Below the pieces are notes generated by a model that saw only the letters and a list, made by a program, of their open reading frames with translations, made no database searches and was not told the origin of the DNA. DNA of 15,926 nt from Ophioceras dolichostomum (taxonomy: Eukaryota > Ascomycota > Sordariomycetes > Magnaporthales > Ophioceraceae), in NCBI GenBank assembly GCA_003049485.1, contig PYST01000569.1, positions 1 through 15,926 on the forward strand, in the 5' to 3' direction. Of the stretch, positions 1 through 7,606 are shown in pieces (position 1 is the stretch's first letter; every line of letters begins with the position of its first letter). Position numbers and translations under genes: made by a program.

Positions 1-86
1 TGCGTCCAAAGTCGAGGGGGTGGGGTGCGGGGCAGAAAAGTGTCCCGGAAGGTGGTTTGTCCCGGAAGGTGATAGATTACGTTAGT

Positions 87-164
87 TAGACGCACACTCG
101 TGTACGCTTATGTAATTGATTCAATTATGTCAGCGCAGCCAAAAATGCATCTATCGCAGCATGG
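87..164 (+). repeat. Left terminal inverted repeat of the MITE-like element
   Basis: This 78-bp arm starts TAGACGCACACTCG and ends GCAGCATGG. It pairs exactly with 544-621, and the match stops at base 86 (t) against base 622 (g). Confidence 0.93.
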
Positions 165-543
165 TCCTTCGCGTTGGAACGGCGGGCCTCTTCTCTTCGA
201 CGAATTCCATTCTCATTCCCATTTGATATGTGAGGGGGCTCCAGTTCATCTATTAGAACCTCACCGTATCGAGCAACGGGAGCCACAGGCGCCTCGGGCG
301 CCTCGGGCTCGAAATATCCCAGCATCGAGTATGAGACGTGAGCCTAGCAACTTTGAGGTCGTTGAAGCACAGGCGCCAGCACAGGCGCCAGCGAGGCGCC
401 AGTTTAAGTGTGGTGGAATTGGCCATAGATTAATCTCTAGAACATGCCCTCTATATACTGAATAGGTAGACGATATATACGTATGTACGTGTATGCGTGC
501 ATGCGTGGGTGTTGGTGTTGAACGTCGATTTTGATGCGTGGGG

Positions 544-621
544 CCATGCTGCGATAGATGCATTTTTGGCTGCGCTGACATAATTGAATCAATTACATAA
601 GCGTACACGAGTGTGCGTCTA
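544..621 (-). repeat. Right terminal inverted repeat of the MITE-like element
   Basis: This is the exact reverse complement of 87-164. The inner edge is also sharp, because the sequences diverge immediately inside both arms. Confidence 0.93.
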
Positions 622-1128
622 GTGGGAGCCGCCTCAACCTTCACCCCACCCATCCATAGCACTCAACTCTTCGACGTAGAGAAGAAGGCAGGCGCACTCA
701 CTATACTAATGATACTCCTTCAACTTGACACCAATCTCAACAAGCAGCTTCATGCTCTCTCGCATTCCCCTTCCCAACTCACTGACTCCCATATCAACCT
801 AAAGCCAGAAGCATACATCAGACCAGCGATCCCTGGCCTAGGTCTGCTTGAGCCTACCCTCCAAGTCCTACAAGCTCGGGCTGGAGCCCAGTATGACTAC
901 TTTAATGTGTACCCTGCTCCGTGGGGGCCTAAATAGATAGGGAATGGGCAGCCTCCGGCACGGGTGTTATGAGCTCCGCAAATTTCAGGTAGCCCGTGGA
1001 CGCCGGCAGGGGCCACTGCGCCGCAGTCGGAAGAGCTGTCGCGGCCGCTGTGGCTGCCGTGGGTTTGTTGTTTGGTGTGGGAGGAGGAGGGGTCGAGGCC
1101 ATCTTGGTAAGTTGAGGACTGGAACAAG
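622..1128. other. Unassigned stretch between the MITE and the GAT tract
   Basis: A plus-strand frame is open from the right MITE arm to 936, but its first codon is GTG and I do not recognise the product. No splice pattern links it to other frames. It may be a relic of a gene or transposon; I see no functional feature. Confidence 0.4.
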
Positions 1129-1216
<88 letters not shown>

Positions 1217-1217
1217 N

Positions 1218-1279
<62 letters not shown>

Positions 1280-1287
1280 CGATGATG
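1129..1287. repeat. (GAT)n trinucleotide microsatellite containing an N
   Basis: About 159 bp of almost pure GAT (ATC on the minus strand), with one GAC variant near 1280 and a single N at 1217. The N falls inside the array and shifts its phase, so the true repeat number is unknown. On the minus strand the tract lies directly 3' of the LINE-like 3' module, so it may be that element's 3' tail. Confidence 0.95.
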
Positions 1288-1289
1288 TA

Positions 1290-1355
1290 TTTAACGTCTG
1301 AAGTCGGAATCTGCCCGAGATCCCTGCCTCCCGAAGAGCATAAGACGTGCTAGCG
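1290..1355 (-). repeat. Copy A of a 66-bp dispersed module, possible LINE 3' end
   Basis: Compared with 15861-15926, the first 11 bp (TTTAACGTCTG) and the last 16 bp (ATAAGACGTGCTAGCG) are identical, and the middle is exactly 39 bp in both. The ends contain ACGTCT and AGACGT, which can pair. The middle can form a small hairpin (GGAATCT with AGATCCC, one mismatch). A trinucleotide array lies on the same side in both copies. Read on the minus strand, the module comes after LINE ORF1 sequence and before an (ATC)n tail, which is why I suggest a retrotransposon 3' end. That role is inferred. Confidence 0.7.
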
Positions 1356-1384
1356 ACTACCGAGCGACTACCGAGCGACTATGT
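1352..1384. repeat. 11-bp tandem repeat, three units
   Basis: The unit AGCGACTACCG occurs twice exactly (1352-1362, 1363-1373) and a third time with a changed end (1374-1384). It abuts and slightly overlaps the 66-bp module. Confidence 0.85.
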
Positions 1385-1496
1385 ACAAGGAACTAGCGCT
1401 TGAATGTGAGGTTAAAGAGAGGGAACACAAACACATAACGAGGAATAGCTAGCATATTGTACTCTGGGGCGTGGCGTCCCATTGCGTTGGCTGGTT

Positions 1497-2515
1497 TCTC
1501 CACTGTTGTAGCACCGAACAATCGGCAGATTTCTTTCCGCTTCTCTACTAAAAGCATTTGGATCTCTGCCGAGCTGGCTCTTGTAGCTAGCCCCGTGGGG
1601 ATTACATGGGCGTCTGGGATATCTGTTGGCGAGAATGTCAGTTCCTTTGTTAGGGCTTGTCAGATCCCGTATGAGGATTGTCGCTGGGCCCAGGGGAGGC
1701 GTTCCTGTGGCATTCGGACGAACACCCAGAAATCGGGTCGTTCTAGGCGGACGTTGCCCGGCGCAACTAGGTGGGGCCGGCCGAGGTATCTTGGTCCGGT
1801 CTGGTGAGGTCGGCCGGGTTGGCCCGGGCCCTTCTGCGGTCTGATCGTTGCTGTTGTTTGACTGCTGGCCACGGGGCTGTACAGCGGGCGCAGTTGGAGT
1901 GGTTGGGGGCGCGGTAGGAGGCTTGTTCCTAGGTGCTGTCACGATCGCAAAGGCCAGAGGCTGGGAAGCCAGAGGTGGAGAGCACAATGGTGTCAAGATT
2001 CTGCTATGAAGGAGGGAAGGAGGAAGGTCTGGAAGCAGAGCTTCCTGACTGTCACAAAATAGCAGATTCTGCCGCGGGCGGTGAGGGCGCACTTGGAGGG
2101 GTCGTGTCGTGGCAGCTCCAGGTGGGGCTCCGGTGGTGCCCCACCGACCCAATTGGGGGCAATGGGTGGTCGCGACGCGCGACGACCGTCACACGTGCGG
2201 GAGCGCTCGTAACCGTAACGGTGCGGGCTCTCCCAGGAGTGCCTCCCGGACGTAGTCCATGTACGCCTCGGCCATCTCTGTCGCCTTGGCCTTTTGCTTT
2301 AGGCCGGCGTTGGCCACGAACGCATCGAGTAGGGCCGCCAAATCCGAGTAGAGCTTTTCTTCGGCTTCAACATTTCGGCGGATTTTGTCCAAGAGTTCCT
2401 TAGTCCTTTCGGTGGTGGACGGGGCCAACTGGGGGGTGACTGGGATATTGCTGGCATGGCGAGAGGTGTCTCTACCGTTGAGATCATGGGCAGGGGTAGA
2501 GGTTCCTGTCAGTTA
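1497..2515 (-). mobile_element. Tad1-type LINE ORF1 (gag-like) relic
   Basis: Read on the minus strand, an open frame enters after a stop near 2516. It carries a Ser/Thr/Pro stretch, then a charged helical segment (ERTKELLDKIRRN, then GLKQKAKATEMAEAYMDYV) and stops at 2189. After a Pro-rich, frame-shifted linker, a second block reads FWVFVRMPQ, then ALTKEL, IPDAH and TGLATR, then a Leu/Glu-rich helix ending GATTVEKP near 1497. This order of a helical N-part, Pro-rich linker and RVFVRLP-like domain matches ORF1 proteins of fungal Tad1-clade LINEs as I know them. Stops at 2189 and near 1660 and at least one frame change show it is dead. No endonuclease or reverse transcriptase follows; the sequence passes within about 150 bp into the 66-bp 3' module. 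The family call is from memory of the pattern. Confidence 0.65.
1934..2085 (-). repeat. Inverted repeat pair, copy 1, inside the LINE relic
   Basis: The reverse complement of this segment aligns with 3299-3438. Shared blocks include CTCACCGCCC, TATTTTGT, CTCCTTCATAGCAGAATCTT and GCGATCGTGACAGCA, with substitutions and small indels between them. It lies in the Pro-rich linker of the ORF1 relic, so it is either part of that linker or a short element inserted there. Confidence 0.75.
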
Positions 2516-3298
2516 GGAGAGGGTTCCCAGAGGTGATGGGGATCACGTGCAGAGCCACGTGAGTGCACAGACCTAGAGGATCTGTGTAGATCAGAGATTT
2601 CGGCCCAAGCAGGTCAGAGAGAGCGATGAAGCAACAAAAACACAGAGAAAAAACCGCGGAAAAATACACACTCATTGTGCTGCCCAATTGATTGAATACG
2701 GTGCTGCCTTCTATCTGACAGTTCCTTACTGGAGGCGCGTTGTGCTCCCGGTCGGGGGAGGATCATCCGCATTGCCGATGGGCTGCTTGAGAGAATGGCG
2801 GCGAGGCCCGCATTATTGCGGAAAAGTGCCCAGGGAGGGGACACCGGTGGCATTGCCGTCGCTGCCCCGGAGGAGGGGGAGAAGAGTAGTTTTTGTTGTG
2901 GTATGTAGGGTGTTAAGAATTTATGCGTGGTTTGCGAGCTGCACTAACAGTAGCAGTCGCCAAGTGTTTATGTAAAGGGAAGGATGATGACCCATTGAGG
3001 GGCCGTTTGATAGGGGGTGGAGGATGATTAGGCTTTGGATTAAGGATATCTGTACGATGTGCCTTGGATCGGGATTGATTCACTTTTTGCTTCGCATTGC
3101 TGGTTTTTAAATCTAGTTGCTTTTCGAAAGCAAGATTGTTTGTTAGTTCCAAGCCCAGAAACAGAGGTGGTGAGCAGTGCAGTGGACGATAAGTGTGACG
3201 GTCGTTGTCTACAGGGGTCCCCACTGTAAGTTGGAAGCCCACCGGACACCGGGCCTTACCGCTTTGGCAGAATCCTGGGACCCCGCAGCGCAACGCGC
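2516..3298. other. Unassigned, gene-free stretch
   Basis: The open frames here start with non-ATG codons or are short, and none shows a domain I recognise. The part next to 2515 would be 5' of the LINE relic on the minus strand. Weak similarity between the two inverted copies may extend from 3299 back to about 3230. Confidence 0.4.
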
Positions 3299-3438
3299 CT
3301 CACCGCCCAGGCAGAACTCTTTATTTTGTATCGGTCTGGAAGCTTCCCTTCCTCCTTTCCTCCTTCATAGCAGAATCTTCGTCCAATCTACCACCATATT
3401 GGCTCACCAGCCTCTCTGTGCATGCGATCGTGACAGCA
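3299..3438 (+). repeat. Inverted repeat pair, copy 2
   Basis: This is the plus-strand partner of 1934-2085. The longest identical block is about 20 bp, around 3359-3378. The copies lie 1.2 kb apart in opposite orientation, so this is not a simple tandem duplication. Confidence 0.75.
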
Positions 3439-3886
3439 TGTAATGTAATTACCTCTTGCTTCCATCCCGACCCTCCCAAGCAGCGTGGCTCAGCATCCCG
3501 CCCCGGCCCCGGCCCGGCCGCTGGAAGGATTTGTCTCGGCCTTGAATGATTCCACAAGCATGGCACCAATCAGCAAGCTCTCTCATTCTACATCCTACCA
3601 ACTGGCCGTGGCCGGCTGGAATCCAGGCTCCGCCCTCGGGTGGCATCTCAAGATCCCGGGCCATGAATCGCGGGCCGGTCCTGATCCTTTTGAACCCTCA
3701 TCAGCCCTGTCCTCATCAGGCCATTCGTCGTTGACAAGTCACGTCCTGAACATCCTGGAGAACACCAAGGAATTTGTTTGCCGCCGCATCATCCCTAGAG
3801 TCCTCAGGACGGTCCCGATCCCTCCAGCCACCGAGGCTGTGCGTAGCAAGCAGGAGCAGGATACCCACCTGTCAAGATCGATAGCC
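3439..3886. other. Unassigned stretch
   Basis: A plus-strand frame open to 3889 begins with GTG at 3485, with the first ATG near 3560. The product is Ser/Pro-rich and not recognised. There is no good splice context, and repeats lie on both sides. I do not call it a gene. Confidence 0.4.
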
Positions 3887-4178
3887 TGATAACGTGAGGA
3901 ACGGGAGGAAGCCAGCTCTAGTTTTGGAACGAGACTACTAAAGAGGGACTTGTCCTCTAGATCTAGCTAGAGAATGTGATGCTCAGAAGAGCTCTATATA
4001 TACACGAGTAAAGAACTATAGAATCTTCTAGAACTGTATTACAAATAGTAAAGGCAGTTCTAGAAGAGACGAATTCTGACAAATGTGATAGAAGACGATA
4101 GAAGACAGTAGAAGCTGATAGAAGGCCATGTGGAATAGTGGAAGCGTATTGCCACAATAAGGTTCTCCATTCTTGACA
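3887..4178. mobile_element. Possible solo LTR or other retroelement fragment
   Basis: This stretch is AT-richer than its surroundings and begins TG and ends CA. It holds a TATA-like run (TCTATATATACA near 3991-4002), a perfect 13-bp inverted repeat (4024-4036 with 4055-4067) and short GATAGAAGA-type direct repeats between 4084 and 4125. This mix is common in fungal LTRs. No target duplication flanks the proposed edges and no primer-binding site is evident, so both the identity and the borders are uncertain. Confidence 0.3.
4024..4067. repeat. 13-bp perfect inverted repeat (hairpin)
   Basis: TCTTCTAGAACTG at 4024-4036 is repeated inverted at 4055-4067 around an 18-base loop. It may form a stem-loop in a transcript or a protein site. 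Confidence 0.85.
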
Positions 4179-4612
4179 CCACCGCACTTAGATATCGTAT
4201 CTTCCTGGCCAGTGGCTGTCTACCTACTCAGGCATGTTTCAACCGAGCTCTCGTACGGTTGTATCGCTTTTTTCTACGGCCACACTTTACCCTATCACTG
4301 TCCTTGTTGCTACTGTCATCTATCTCAGCCCTAGCCCCTTGCGTTCCTGATCCTTCTAGTTGCCCTCCCCGACCGACCCGTGTCCCCTGGCTAGCAAAGG
4401 GCGGGCGCTTGCATAGTGCGATTCTACTGAGTCCGGCGGTTCCGTTCTGGACGACCTCCCTAATTAGGACATTCTCGGCGTCCGCATCCGCATCTTCCGC
4501 CTTATGTGGCTGGCCGGCCGGGTAACCCCATTCACTTCCCCGCTCTTTGCTCCTCTCTCGGAAAACACATCCTCCTCTTCCCCGTTCACCACCAACGTCT
4601 CCGTCTAGGTAA
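4179..4612. other. 3' flank of the minus-strand gene, no gene seen
   Basis: The plus strand is pyrimidine-rich. A plus-strand frame near 4259-4525 would encode a signal-peptide-like start, but its first codon is TTG. The segment probably includes the 3' UTR of the gene ending at 4613. Confidence 0.45.
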
Positions 4613-5673
4613 CTACACGTCCTGCCGCCCCTGCATCCTCGGATCCTTCTGATTCGCAATCCTCATCCACTGCGTGACGTACCTCCCCCTCCGCTCCGGC
4701 CGGATCCGCTTCTCCTTGGTGGACGCCACGGCCTTCCACCGCTCAGCCACGTCGTATTTATCGCCTGCACTTGCGGTTATGAGGGCGTTGGCCGCGAACT
4801 CTCGCGACTTCTCGTCTGCCGCAAGCCGCTCGTTTTTGAGCGCCGCGTACTCGGCGCACTCGTCCTGCAGAACCGCGAGGTCCCCTAGGTTCTCGCCGGC
4901 CCAGTCGATGTCGAGGTTCATGCCGTCGATTAGGTCGGCTAGGTCGGTCATGAGCTGCTGCGCGAACAGCGAGCGGGCGAACGGGGCGAGCTTGGGGTAG
5001 GTCACGCCTGTGGCGCTCTGTTCGGTGTTGTTGTTGACGTCGTTGTTATCGTTGTCGTTGTTGTTATCGTTGTCGTTCTTGTTGTCGTTGACGTCGTTGT
5101 TATCGTTCTCGTTCTTGTTGTCGTTGTCGTTCTTGTTGTCGTTGTTGCTGCTGCTGTTGGCTGCTGCTGCTGCTAGGTCGATGTGGCAGTCTGATGAGGG
5201 CACGAGCATCACGGAGAAGTCGATGTTCTTCTTGGTGAAGATGGCAAAGGTGTGGCGGAGGGAGAGCGGGCCCGGGGGAGCGAGGGGCCCGGCGGAGAGT
5301 GTCGCATCGCCTTGCAGGATTCCGACTGCTTCATCGAGATGCTCGTCTGGGACGCACAGATCCCATGCCTAGTAAGCAAATTCGGTTGGTTTGGAGTGAT
5401 TATTAGTGAGTGGATGTGAAACGTCAAAAGGCTGAGAATGGATTGGTGATGCTTGCTTGACTCGATGGGGAAAGGTTCAGAAGACTGAGAAGCCGTGGAG
5501 TTTGTCTAGGGGGTCTGGCAGCGACTAACATCAGCCATGCGGCCGCGCGCTCCGTAGTACCGAAGAGCACGTACGCCGACGACGCAAGATGGGATATGGA
5601 CGGCCCGCAGACGGGATTGGATGTCGCGAATCTCAGCGACGCCGGTACTATGTGTGCTATCCGAGGACGACAT
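4613..5673 (-). CDS. Degenerate nucleotidyltransferase-fold protein with an Asn/Asp-rich insert (two exons)
   Basis: Exons 5673-5530 and 5368-4613 join in phase 0 across a 161-nt intron (donor GTTAGT, acceptor TACTAG) to give 299 aa. The ATG at 5673 follows CATCAAA, a good fungal start context. Residues 31-56 read VVGVRALRYYGA, then WDLCVPDE after the intron. This resembles fungal hypothetical proteins with a GVPALIYYGA...DWEICVP core, which I place near the nucleotidyltransferase fold. Further family-like blocks are SDCHIDL (107-113), TYPKLAPF (171-178), LADLIDGMNL (191-200) and a C-terminal NQKDPRM (287-293). The Gly-Ser and Asp-x-Asp catalytic pattern of active enzymes is absent, so enzymatic activity is doubtful. 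Residues 119-164 are almost only Asn and Asp with some Lys, Glu and Val. The gene is divergent from the nucleotidyltransferase gene at 7607. The gene structure is well supported; the fold assignment is an inference. Confidence 0.8.
5034..5141 (-). repeat. 54-bp in-frame tandem duplication coding for Asn/Asp-rich residues
   Basis: 5034-5087 and 5088-5141 are tandem copies of a 54-bp unit with only a few substitutions. Both begin TTGACGTCGTTGTTATCG on the plus strand. Each codes for 18 residues on the minus strand, so the reading frame is kept. Confidence 0.88.
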
Positions 5674-7303
5674 TTTGATGTCTGTCTGGCGGCGCAGGAC
5701 GATCGACTGGATAGACTAACGAACTTACGCTAGTCTGAATGCTAGAATTTGGCGGCGTAATTCGGTGTCAAAATATCATATAGGTAGTCAGTAATAGGGT
5801 GACCGTAGTTGGTATTGAAGTTCAAGTTCAAGCCCTCGATGTTGATTTGCACGGTTGCTGTTGTTATGATCGATTAGGTGATCAATTGAACCGCCCGCGC
5901 CGCCTCCACGTGCCAACCCAGACAAGCAAAAAGGGAGTCGTTTACGACAAAGGGTGAGTGAGTGGGGTCGCTGGGTGAGATCCTGTTATTGATTGGTCCC
6001 CGAGGTGGGTTAGGGAATGACGCACTGAGGAATCGAGGCGGCACTGAGAGGCGTGGAGGTCCCCGGGCGGGTTGCTCGTGTTTCTTGTATTTCCTCAGAA
6101 CTAAATTCTGGCCAACACGGCGGCGCGGATTATCATTGAAGTCGATCGGTCAACTACCTACCTACCTAGGTACCTATTCAATCAAGCCAGCAACCACTAT
6201 CGTTGGTTTAATGTTCGGTTGGGGTCGGAAACGTGGGGTGGTCTGCATGAACGTTTTATTAGCCGAACACGAACATCAGCATGACGTGGGGCTCAGCACC
6301 TTAGGGAGGAGCATTGGGCGACATCTTCTCCTCCGCTGCTTGCGCCACTGGGTCCCTGCGGCCCTCCAGCCCTAAGCAGGCCGAAGACCTGGCCCCGGTA
6401 CCTTCACCATGCGCCTGGGCCTGGGCCGGCCTGCTGGTCTGAATGGCCACCAAAATAACTACCTCGGCTAGACGAGGGAGGTATGTACTTACCTAAATAC
6501 TTGACTAATTAGGGGCTGCTCACATTTATTTTGTAGCCCTACCGTATGCACTCGTAGCCCATCAACACCCGCCCAATCCGTCCAAGCCGAGCCGCCCAGT
6601 TATCTGTTGCGTCTGAATGCGGCGTGATGCAAGTGAGCAGACGAATCCGTAAAGCGGGCCGGCCAGGTGGCCTTTTAGAGACGGTATTTGCCCCGCATAG
6701 ACCGACGAATGCCACAGCGCAGATATAGTATTATGGACCACCGTTCTGTGAGACATTCGGGGGTTGCCTGCACTGGCCAACACCGTTGCAACCGTAATGC
6801 CGACTCTCTACCCCGTCGTCGAGGTTGGAGAGGCCCTCGGTTGCCGACCAACCATGTCCTGATAAGTCGATGACCCAATCCGGATTAGGGAACGAGCGAC
6901 TGAATGTTGCGGACTCCTAGCTGTTTGTGGTCTGTAACACAATGTTGCGCACAGCGGGCTCAGCAGCTAAGATGTTAGAGGCGAGACTGGTCACAGCTGG
7001 TCGACTACACCGCCCTAGATGTCCAGGTTGAGGTCGAAACGAGGCCGAGCACCGAAACTGCGGCTCACAGATGGATTTGTCACGGCAAAACGACGCCCTT
7101 CCCGCGGCCGCGAGTGGCTTGCCCAGCCTAAACGGGCGATATTATTCGATTGCAGGTGTGAGCCTGTTGCAAGTGGTCACCCTGAGCAAGCCCCTCGAGT
7201 GAGCCTCCTAAGTACTGTCACTGTGTACCGCCGGCATGCAGCGTGTACTCCCCCACTTAGGTCGAGACTTTGAGGGCGGAAAACGACCGTATGTGGAAAT
7301 GTT
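5674..7303. other. Long divergent spacer between the two nucleotidyltransferase-fold genes
   Basis: No gene is supported in these 1.6 kb. The longer frames start with GTG or TTG, or are short and not recognised (an ATG frame at 7019-7273 codes for 84 Arg-rich residues). The stretch holds a CCACGTGCC E-box-like site near 5905 and a CTAC/CCTAGG repeat at 6154-6176. It should contain the promoters of both flanking genes. Confidence 0.5.
6154..6176. repeat. CTAC repeat with the TACCTAGGTA palindrome
   Basis: Three CTAC units run into TACCTAGGTA. The same palindrome recurs at 10234-10254 and 14677-14690, always between or beside genes. Confidence 0.8.
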
Positions 7304-7500
7304 GATATATATAAGTCGCGTGCACATCTCTATCGAAGTGCTGATCTACTCGTCCTAAAACCATCCTACAATAACATTGTAATTATTGACTAGTACATCG
7401 CCGCGAAGCCGTCTGGTACTGCCCGGCGCGTTTACCTTGTTCCCCTATTTTCGCCCTCCCTCCCGTCCTTTCTCCTTTACCCTGACTCTTGCATCCCTTT
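7304..7500 (+). promoter_or_regulatory. Probable core promoter of the 7607 gene
   Basis: A TATA-like GATATATATAA lies at 7304-7314. A long C/T-rich tract follows at about 7436-7500, a usual mark just upstream of transcription starts in filamentous fungi. The ATG is about 105 nt beyond the tract. There is no direct evidence for the start site. Confidence 0.5.
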
Positions 7501-7606
7501 AAACCACACCAACACTAATATCGGCAAAACATTATTAACTCTCCACAAGTACCATTAGCCACAGTCCCCAAGACACTTCGCTTCTCCTCAAGCCCAGCTT
7601 GCAGCC

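Larger units (their letters stand above)
87..621. mobile_element. MITE-like DNA transposon remnant with 78-bp inverted repeats
   Basis: The segments 87-164 and 544-621 are perfect inverted copies of each other (78 bp, no mismatch by eye). Both outer ends are TA, which fits TA target duplication of the Tc1/mariner superfamily (pogo/Fot group included). TA is itself palindromic, so it may equally belong to the repeat. The interior of about 380 bp keeps a degraded plus-strand frame that ends at 465. That frame is Ala/Pro/Gln-rich and finishes with a cysteine-histidine tail resembling a damaged zinc knuckle (CGGIGH, then a Cys seven residues on). I recall such knuckles at the C-termini of some fungal transposases. 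The frame has no ATG at its head and no DDE core. I read this as an internally deleted, non-autonomous element; the superfamily is inferred. Confidence 0.8.

Noticed and set aside
1129..1287. Poly-Asp protein encoded by the GAT array
   Set aside because: It is a microsatellite with an N; no stable gene structure surrounds it.
1412..2152. 246-residue minus-strand frame as an independent gene
   Set aside because: Its Pro-rich content is the linker of the LINE ORF1 relic read in one frame; recognisable ORF1 blocks appear in the other frame at 1497-1800.
3485..3889. 134-residue plus-strand frame
   Set aside because: It starts with GTG, has no recognised domain or splice context, and lies between repeats.
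4259..4525. Possible small secreted protein (signal-peptide-like start, 88 residues)
   Set aside because: The first codon is TTG, the frame has no ATG at its head, and it lies in the pyrimidine-rich 3' flank of the opposite gene, which produces Leu/Ser/Phe runs by composition.
5010..5372. Leu/Ser-rich plus-strand frame resembling a membrane protein
   Set aside because: It is the antisense reading of the Asn/Asp repeat of the minus-strand gene and begins with GTG.
5962..6375. 137-residue plus-strand frame in the divergent spacer
   Set aside because: GTG start, no recognisable domain, and it runs through the CTAC repeat.
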